NCBI GenBank assembly: GCA_018970845.1
Contig: JAGWVO010000110.1
Location: 1-9,976, forward strand
DNA from: Planctomycetota bacterium
GTDB lineage: Bacteria > Planctomycetota > Planctomycetia > Gemmatales > Gemmataceae
Length of the DNA stretch: 9,976 nucleotides
Reading direction: 5' to 3'
Each line of letters starts with the position of its first letter. The stretch's first letter is position 1. The notes under the pieces were generated by a model. The model saw only the letters and a program-made list of their open reading frames with translations. It was not told where the DNA came from and searched no databases. A program made the translations under genes and the position numbers. Of this stretch, positions 5,689 through 9,976 are shown in pieces.

Positions 5689-5937
5689 ATGCTTGTGCTC
5701 AGTCGCAAGGTGGGTGAGGAGATCGTGATCGACGGCAACATCGTGTTGAGCGTCGTCGAGATCTCGGGAAACAGGGTGAAAATCGGCATTCACGCGCCGA
5801 GGGACAAGGCGGTGATCCGCGGCGAGCTCGTCGGCAAGGGCCGGGACCTCGACGCTGTCATTCCCGAACCGGAATCGACGCAGGCCCCGTCACCTGGAAT
5901 CAGCCAGTCGATGGGCTTGGCCACGGCCCTCGTTTGA
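5689..5937 (+). CDS. csrA: Carbon storage regulator CsrA (translational regulator)
   Basis: The 82-residue protein is a small RNA-binding homodimer that represses or stabilises target mRNAs by binding GGA motifs near ribosome sites. Residues 1-55 match the family closely: MLVLSRKVGEEIVIDG (1-16), VKIGIHAPRDKAVIR (30-44), with the RNA-contacting Leu4, Arg6 and Arg44 present. The remaining 27 residues (PEPESTQAPSPGISQS...) are a Pro/Ser-rich extension beyond the usual 60-70 residue length and look disordered. ATG 5689 has AGGAGGG six bases upstream. This site contains a GGA, so autoregulation is plausible. In other bacteria csrA often sits beside flagellar genes and fliW, but neither is visible here; it converges on the transglutaminase operon. 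Confidence 0.95.
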   Translation: MLVLSRKVGEEIVIDGNIVLSVVEISGNRVKIGIHAPRDKAVIRGELVGKGRDLDAVIPEPESTQAPSPGISQSMGLATALV

Positions 5938-5954
5938 TACCGATTTCCTGCGGA

Positions 5955-6039
5955 GGTTCCGGGGTTCCCGTGGGGAACGCGGGCCGCCCAGGAACCCGGG
6001 AGGTCCAGCCGGGGGCAACACGCCCTCGACTGCCTGGAC
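5955..6039. terminator. Two adjacent nested stem-loops between convergent csrA and transglutaminase genes
   Basis: The first structure has an inner hairpin GTTCCC (5964-5969) with GGGAAC (5973-5978) and outer arms GGTTCC (5955-5960) with GGAACC (5991-5996). The second has inner arms at 6011-6016 and 6022-6027 (one wobble) and outer arms GTCCAG (6003-6008) with CTGGAC (6034-6039). Position between two convergent stops fits a bidirectional terminator. No U tract follows on either strand, so intrinsic termination is not certain. Confidence 0.45.
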
Positions 6040-6088
6040 GGCCCCGTTCACCACGGCCACACCCCCAAACCGATGGGCAGCATCACGA

Positions 6089-6124
6089 CTACTACTGCTG
6101 CTGCTGCTGCTGGTGCTGCTGCTG
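6089..6124 (-). repeat. CAG trinucleotide repeat ending in two TAG codons
   Basis: In the reading frame of the transglutaminase gene the minus strand reads three CAG, one CAC, six CAG, then TAG TAG. The repeat encodes the polyglutamine C-terminus. Both TAG codons differ from the unit by one base, suggesting that the present stop arose by C-to-T change within a longer CAG tract. Confidence 0.85.
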
Positions 6125-7090
6125 CCGGTACAACATCCGCTGGAACTGCCGCACCGACGGCCTGCCTTGCCTACGGCTCCCGCCTCCACCCGAAGCCTCC
6201 CGCCCCGTGATCGCCAGGGGAAGCGAGTCGGCGTCAATCCAGTCGGCCGGCAGGCGAGGAACCGCCTGCACCCGAACTCCCACATGGATCGATTCCTTGG
6301 CGTCGCCGCGCCAGGCGCCGCGGTTGGGCGGCACATCGACATAGTCGCGGCCGATGGCCACCACGACATGGTCGTCGCCCACCAGGCAGGAATGCGTGGG
6401 GTCGTAGTCCACCCATCCCTGGGCCGCGCCGGCCCACACCTGCACCCAGGCGTGGCTCTCGATCTCGCCCGGTTGGTTGATGTAGCCGCTGACATACCGG
6501 CACGGGATGCCGATCCTGCGGCAGACGGCGATGAACAGGTGCGAGAAATCCTGGCAGACGCCGGCGCCCAGCTTGAGCGCCTCGGAGGCGGGTGTGCCCG
6601 CCTCGGTGCGGCTTTTCTCGTACTTGACCCGCGACTTGATCAGTGCCGTGACCTTGCCGACGAACGCCTCCAGCGGCCAGTCCCCGGATGACCCAAGCTC
6701 GGCGACGAGGCCATCGAGCCAAGGGCCCCGGTCCACCAGGCTGGTGAAGCCGAGGTAGTCGAGGGCGTCAAGCGCGCCAGGCTGGTCGGATCCCGCGTCC
6801 ACCACGCGGACTTCGGCGATGCGCTCGGAGGCGGGACGGCGATGGGTGCGCACGAAGCTGGTGGCCCGGACGGTGATCTTCTGGCACGGGCTCAACACGG
6901 TGATCAGCTCGACGCGGTTGCCGTTGCCGTCGCGGTACGGGGTGCTCGGCACGAGGGGGCTGACGCGGAGCCTGTAGCCCAGCGAGGTCTGGTCGTCGTC
7001 GGAGACGGGGGCCATCCTCAGCTCGAAGACATGCTCGAAGACGGGTGAGTCGTATGACAGCACGGTTTCGTGTTCGATGCGAAGCAACAT
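6092..7090 (-). CDS. Transglutaminase-like cysteine protease-fold protein with polyglutamine tail
   Basis: The 332-residue protein has the bacterial transglutaminase N-terminal domain (about 1-90, beginning MLLRIEHETVLSYDSPV) and the catalytic core (about 145-250). The Cys-His-Asp triad is visible: Cys179 in GAGVCQDFSHL, His213 in ESHAWVQVW, and Asp230 in WVDYDPTHS. No signal peptide is seen, so it is probably cytoplasmic. In this cassette the protein is usually predicted to be a peptidase or amidase acting on the ATP-grasp product, not a crosslinking enzyme. The C-terminus departs from the family: a Gly-rich spacer (SGGGGS, 300-305), a basic segment, then nine Gln and one His (323-332). ATG 7090 has GGAG eight bases upstream. 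It is the last gene of the operon, 21 bases after the Alpha-E gene. Confidence 0.9.
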   Translation of the reverse strand: MLLRIEHETVLSYDSPVFEHVFELRMAPVSDDDQTSLGYRLRVSPLVPSTPYRDGNGNRVELITVLSPCQKITVRATSFVRTHRRPASERIAEVRVVDAGSDQPGALDALDYLGFTSLVDRGPWLDGLVAELGSSGDWPLEAFVGKVTALIKSRVKYEKSRTEAGTPASEALKLGAGVCQDFSHLFIAVCRRIGIPCRYVSGYINQPGEIESHAWVQVWAGAAQGWVDYDPTHSCLVGDDHVVVAIGRDYVDVPPNRGAWRGDAKESIHVGVRVQAVPRLPADWIDADSLPLAITGREASGGGGSRRQGRPSVRQFQRMLYRQQQHQQQQQQ

Positions 7091-7111
7091 GGGAGAGTCT
7101 CCAAAAAAGGA

Positions 7112-8077
7112 TCAGACGAAGCGTTCGTTGGCGATTTCGGTTCCAACCTTGGTGCAGGTGTTCTGGATTTCGCCGAGGAAGTTGACGGGCCCGCGGGCGA
7201 GGATGTCGGATGGCTCGAGGTAGCGGAGGTCGCTTTCGAGGCGGCCCAGCAGTCGCTCGGCCTCGGAGACATGGTGGCTCCGTTCCATGCCGCTGATCTC
7301 CTGGAGCGATTCCATGCAGCGGTTGAGCCCGAACCGGAGCGAGCGGGGGAACTCCTGTTCCAGGAGCAGGAAGCGAAGCACGCCCTCGGAGGTGATGTCG
7401 CCGCGGAACCTGCGCAGGTAGGCCTCCTGCGCGCCCACGGCCTTGAGGAGGCCGGACCAGCGAAGGCCCTCGAGGTCGCCGCCGGCGGCCTCGTCGTCGG
7501 CCGACTGGATCAGCGCGGTGCCCGCGGCGCTGGCGAGGATGCGGCTGGTCATGTCGATCCGCTCGAGGAAGCCGCCCAACTGCATGAAATGGAACGCCTC
7601 GTCCCTGGGTTGGGTGGCGTCGACCAGCCCGGCGAAGAGCACGCACGACCGCTTGACCGCCTCGAGGAAGCGCGCCGGAGACGCGGCGAAACGCGCCTCG
7701 GCCTTGCGGCTCGACATCGACAGGTGGAACCGGTTGATCTGGTTCCAGGCCTCGGCGCTCAGGGCCTCCTGGGTGGATCGGGCGTTCTCCCGCGCCGCGG
7801 CGACCATCGACCGGATCGACACGAGGCCCGTCTTGCTGAACGCCAGCCAGCGCAGCAGGTCTTGCGGGGACTGGCGCGCGGAGTCGCCGGTCTCGCGCGT
7901 GAACTGGGCCCGGCAACTGAGGATCTCGAGGATGGCTTCGACGGGGCCGGAATCGCCGTCGCCGAAGCCGGCGTCGAACTCCACCTGGAACGCCTGGTCC
8001 ATGAGGCGGGCCAAGCCGTCAACCCGCTCCACATAGCGGGCGGCCCAGAAAAGGTTCTCGGCGACGCGGCTGAGCAT
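7112..8077 (-). CDS. Alpha-E domain protein (DUF403 family)
   Basis: The protein has 321 residues from ATG 8077 and is predicted to be all alpha-helical. It opens with the family signature MLSRVAENLFWAARYVERVDGL, and a matching block GGFLERIDMTSRIL lies at 168-181. The shared pattern, hydrophobic-E-R-hydrophobic-D-x-x-x-R (Glu17/Arg18/Arg24 and Glu172/Arg173/Arg179), suggests an internal duplication. The family is known almost only from its linkage with circularly permuted ATP-grasp and transglutaminase-like genes, where a role in the peptide or amide-forming reaction has been proposed. The frame extends upstream to 8137, overlapping the previous gene, but the signature marks 8077 as the conserved start; a GGTGG lies five bases before it. 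It is between the ATP-grasp gene (44 bases) and the transglutaminase (21 bases). Confidence 0.92.
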   Translation of the reverse strand: MLSRVAENLFWAARYVERVDGLARLMDQAFQVEFDAGFGDGDSGPVEAILEILSCRAQFTRETGDSARQSPQDLLRWLAFSKTGLVSIRSMVAAARENARSTQEALSAEAWNQINRFHLSMSSRKAEARFAASPARFLEAVKRSCVLFAGLVDATQPRDEAFHFMQLGGFLERIDMTSRILASAAGTALIQSADDEAAGGDLEGLRWSGLLKAVGAQEAYLRRFRGDITSEGVLRFLLLEQEFPRSLRFGLNRCMESLQEISGMERSHHVSEAERLLGRLESDLRYLEPSDILARGPVNFLGEIQNTCTKVGTEIANERFV

Positions 8078-8121
8078 GGCCCCACCCTTTCCTGATTCCG
8101 AGGCGCGCGCGGTCGTCATCA

Positions 8122-9579
8122 TCACGCCAGCACCCATGTGTCCTTGCTGCCCCCTCCCTGGGAACTGTTCACCACCAGGCTGCCCTCCCTGAGCGCCACC
8201 CGGGTGAGCCCGCCGGGAAGCACGAATATTTCCTCCCCGTAGAGGATGAAGGGGCGAAGGTCGACATGCCGGCCCGACAGCCTGCCGTCCACGAAGGTGG
8301 GGTGCTGGCTCAACTGGATGGTCGGCTGGGCGATGTAAGCGCGCGGGTTGTCCTCGATCTTGCGGGCGAACAGTTCGCGTTCCTCGGCGGTGCTCGCCGG
8401 GCCGATGAGCATGCCGTAGCCGCCCGAGCCGTCCACCGCCTTGACCACCAGCTTGTGCAGGTTGGCCAGCACATGCTGCTTGTGCGAGGGAATGGTGGGC
8501 CGGTAGGTCTCGACATTCCTGAGCACAGGTTCCTCGGCCAGGTAGTAGCGGATCATGTCGGGCACGAACGGGTAGACGCCCTTGTCGTCGGCGACACCGG
8601 TGCCGATGCCGTTGGCCAGGTTGATGCGGCCGCCGCGGTAACAGCCCAGGAGTCCGGGCACGCCCAAGATGCTGTCGGGCTTGAAAACCAACGGATCGAG
8701 GAACAGGTCGTCCACCCGGCGGTAGAGCACATCGATCCGCTTGAGCCCGGTGGTGGTGCGGGCGTGGACATAGCCGTTCTCAACGACGAGGTCGCGGCCT
8801 TCCACCAGTTCCACTCCCATTTGCCGGGCCAGGAAGCTGTGCTCGAAATAGGCCGAGTTGTACAGGCCGGGCGTGAGCACCGCGATGGTGGGATCCTCGA
8901 TCCCGCCGGGCGCCACATGGCGCAGCATGGCCAGCAGGCGGGCGGGATAGTCGTCAACCGGCCTGATCGAGTAGTCGCCGAACAGCGGGGCGAACGCCTG
9001 CTTCATCACTTGGCGGTTCTTGAGGACATAGCTCACCCCGGAGGGGGTTCGGCCGTTGTCCTCAAGGACGAGGTATTCCCCGGAGGGATCGCGGATGAGG
9101 TCGGTGCCGCAGATGTGGATGTAGATGTCGCCGGGAACCTGAATGCCGACCATCTCGCGCCGGTAGGCGGTGCAGCCCAGCACAAGCTCGGCGGGAATGA
9201 TCTTGTCCTTGAGGATCTTCCTGTCGTGATAGACATCGTGGACGAACAGATTCAGGGCCCTGATCCGCTGCTTGAGGCCCCGTTCCACCCGTTCCCACTC
9301 GTCCCCGGGAACCACGCGGGGCATGGGATCGAACGGCATGATCCGCTCGACTCCCTGATCCCTGCCATAAACGGTGAAGGTGATGCCCTGCTGGCGCATC
9401 GTGAGGTCGGCAAGGCGGTGCCGGCGTTCGACATCGGCGGGGTTGAGGTCGGAAAGCCTGTGGGCGATGTCCTGATAGTGGGGGCGGATGGCACCGCCGT
9501 CGGAAACCACTTCATCCCAGCCTCGGGGTTGGTAACCGTCAAACCAGGAGGTGGTGTTGGAGCGGCGCATGGTCAGCAT
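8122..9579 (-). CDS. Circularly permuted ATP-grasp protein (COG2308-type amidoligase)
   Basis: This protein has 485 residues when started at ATG 9579. ATP-grasp enzymes join a carboxylate to an amine through an acyl phosphate. The circularly permuted branch is recognised here by SWFDGYQPRGWDEVV near the start, LEDNGRTPSGVSYVL (about 172-186), the LTPGLYNSAYFEHSFLARQ block, the glycine-rich nucleotide loop KAVDGSGGYG (380-389), RHVDLRPF (437-444) and the terminal SSQGGGSKDTW. Length and motif order are complete. It is cytoplasmic by lack of a signal. The substrate is not known. The N-terminus is uncertain: the frame continues to a TTG at 9645, and ATGs lie at 9579 and 9570, none with a good ribosome site. 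It is the first gene of the three-gene operon and diverges from the prepilin-like gene at 9882. Confidence 0.93.
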   Translation of the reverse strand: MLTMRRSNTTSWFDGYQPRGWDEVVSDGGAIRPHYQDIAHRLSDLNPADVERRHRLADLTMRQQGITFTVYGRDQGVERIMPFDPMPRVVPGDEWERVERGLKQRIRALNLFVHDVYHDRKILKDKIIPAELVLGCTAYRREMVGIQVPGDIYIHICGTDLIRDPSGEYLVLEDNGRTPSGVSYVLKNRQVMKQAFAPLFGDYSIRPVDDYPARLLAMLRHVAPGGIEDPTIAVLTPGLYNSAYFEHSFLARQMGVELVEGRDLVVENGYVHARTTTGLKRIDVLYRRVDDLFLDPLVFKPDSILGVPGLLGCYRGGRINLANGIGTGVADDKGVYPFVPDMIRYYLAEEPVLRNVETYRPTIPSHKQHVLANLHKLVVKAVDGSGGYGMLIGPASTAEERELFARKIEDNPRAYIAQPTIQLSQHPTFVDGRLSGRHVDLRPFILYGEEIFVLPGGLTRVALREGSLVVNSSQGGGSKDTWVLA

Positions 9580-9751
9580 GGAGAGGTGCCCGGAGCGTTG
9601 AAACCAAGGATTAGGGGGCAATTGCTGTGCCAGATGGGCCGGCAAAACCGGAAAAGAGACAAATCACGCTATTTTCCCAACATTTGAGCTTCGGTAGCCG
9701 GATGGCTGGCGTTTGAGACGCCCTAGGAGCAGGCAGAGACTGCATCCATTT

Positions 9752-9787
9752 AAATCATTATCGAGGTGATCGTGAAAATGATGATTT
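9752..9787. promoter_or_regulatory. Inverted repeat upstream of the prepilin-like promoter
   Basis: AAATCATTAT (9752-9761) and ATGATGATTT (9778-9787) pair over ten positions with one G-T, around a 16-base spacer. The right arm ends three bases before the TTGACA -35. Placement suits an upstream regulator site; it contains the same AAATGAT core seen upstream of the left-edge secreted protein gene. Confidence 0.35.
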
Positions 9788-9790
9788 GTC

Positions 9791-9821
9791 TTGACATGGC
9801 GGGGTTTTAATTGTTTATTAT
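9791..9821 (+). promoter_or_regulatory. Promoter of the prepilin-like gene
   Basis: A perfect TTGACA -35 is at 9791-9796, and TATTAT (5 of 6 for the -10) at 9816-9821, spacing 19 bases, which is longer than the 17-base optimum. Transcription would begin near 9828. An alternative -10 (TTTATT, 9814-9819) has 17-base spacing but only three matches. Confidence 0.5.
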
Positions 9822-9827
9822 GTTTGT

Positions 9828-9859
9828 CAACATGATAGTTTATGTTGTTGGTCATGTTG
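9828..9859 (+). promoter_or_regulatory. Leader of the prepilin-like gene with alternative hairpins
   Basis: CAACATGA (9828-9835) pairs perfectly with TCATGTTG (9852-9859). The first six bases of that left arm, CAACAT (9828-9833), also pair perfectly with ATGTTG at 9842-9847 around an 8-base loop. The two stems exclude each other. The longer one ends ten bases before the AAGGAG ribosome site (9870-9875). Confidence 0.35.
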
Positions 9860-9881
9860 GTAAATTATGAAGGAGCCGGTT

Positions 9882-9976
9882 ATGAGCCTCTCGCCGAAGG
9901 TCGCGAATGCCCGCGATGCCTTCACCCTGATCGAACTGCTTGTCGTGATCGCCATCATCGCCGTGCTGATCGGCCT
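9882..9976 (+). CDS. Prepilin-like (type II pseudopilin) protein, N-terminus only
   Basis: Thirty-one codons are present before the right edge. After a short leader MSLSPKVANARDA comes the prepilin cleavage and methylation motif FTLIELLVVIAII, with the invariant Glu at +5 of the mature protein and the start of the hydrophobic helix. Prepilin peptidase would cut before Phe14. Position -1 is Ala rather than the usual Gly, which is tolerated but less common. In planctomycetes this N-terminus most often leads into the DUF1559 family, present in many copies per genome; the family assignment is inferred because the rest is missing. ATG 9882 has AAGGAG six bases upstream. The signals at 9752-9859 probably control it. 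Confidence 0.85.
   Translation, partial: MSLSPKVANARDAFTLIELLVVIAIIAVLIG

Larger units (their letters stand above)
9580..9881. other. Intergenic region between the ATP-grasp operon and the prepilin-like gene
   Basis: No gene is supported here. Near 9696-9722 there are two small adjacent hairpins (AGCC-GGAT-GGCT and GGCGT-TTGAG-ACGCC). From about 9745 the DNA turns AT-rich and holds the operator-like repeat, promoter and leader of the plus-strand prepilin-like gene. I found no convincing minus-strand promoter for the ATP-grasp operon. A 63-codon minus-strand frame at 9664-9855 has no ribosome site and lies over these signals. Confidence 0.55.

Noticed and set aside
6089..6124. CAG tract as a CRISPR or mobile-element repeat
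   Set aside because: It is a simple trinucleotide run within a coding frame, with no spacers, terminal repeats or transposase nearby.
5890..6495. 201-codon minus-strand frame reading Ser runs through the CAG tract and past the transglutaminase stop
   Set aside because: It would extend the transglutaminase by a frameshift, but upstream it is out of frame with the catalytic motifs and its translation resembles nothing; the TAG TAG stop in the right frame explains the end.
8266..9687. 473-codon plus-strand open frame opposite the ATP-grasp gene (and 341 codons at 7070-8095, 342 at 4188-5216)
   Set aside because: These mirror well-supported minus-strand genes and have no family motifs or ribosome sites; they are composition shadows.
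9664..9855. 63-codon minus-strand frame, Asn/His/Lys-rich
   Set aside because: Its composition is just AT-rich intergenic DNA translated; no ribosome site, and it overlaps the promoter and leader of the plus-strand gene.

Overview
The window looks like chromosomal DNA of a planctomycete, most likely of the Gemmata group. The reasons are a partial secreted protein with an LEDRLVPA N-terminal motif, a prepilin-like N-terminus of the kind these genomes carry in many copies, a leucine-rich-repeat secreted protein, a Tat-exported sugar isomerase-like protein, and GC-rich genes separated by a few sharply AT-rich promoter regions. The lineage call is inferred from protein style, since no rRNA or other marker gene is present.

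Layout from left to right. Positions 1-250 (minus) hold the N-terminus of a large secreted protein that runs off the left edge, with a recognisable sigma70-type promoter at 296-323 inside an AT-rich, repeat-bearing intergenic region (251-590). trpE (591-2087, minus) encodes anthranilate synthase component I and diverges from a secreted beta-lactamase-fold serine hydrolase (2178-3272, plus). That gene converges, across a perfect GC-rich hairpin, on a two-gene minus-strand unit: a Tat-exported xylose-isomerase-like TIM-barrel protein (4248-5171), then a secreted LRR protein with a 61-residue Lys/Glu/Ala tail (3432-4202). The unit diverges from a 66-residue nine-cysteine zinc-ribbon protein (5336-5536, plus) across a promoter region with a LexA-like TGAAC-N4-GTTCA palindrome and further GTTCA repeats. 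csrA (5689-5937, plus) follows, with palindromes and a stable hairpin in its leader.

The right third is a minus-strand operon read from about 9579 down to 6092: a circularly permuted ATP-grasp protein, an Alpha-E domain protein, and a transglutaminase-like protease-fold protein. This trio recurs in many bacteria and has been proposed to make and process a small peptide or amide product; its real substrate is unknown. The transglutaminase ends in a polyglutamine tail encoded by a CAG microsatellite whose stop codon is itself a one-base variant of CAG. At the right edge a prepilin-like pseudopilin gene (9882 onward, plus) begins behind a consensus -35 promoter and a leader able to form two mutually exclusive hairpins.

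There is no mobile element, CRISPR array, tRNA or rRNA. The genes are mostly familiar. The less ordinary content is in the short proteins, low-complexity tails, the amidoligase-type cassette and the structured intergenic DNA.
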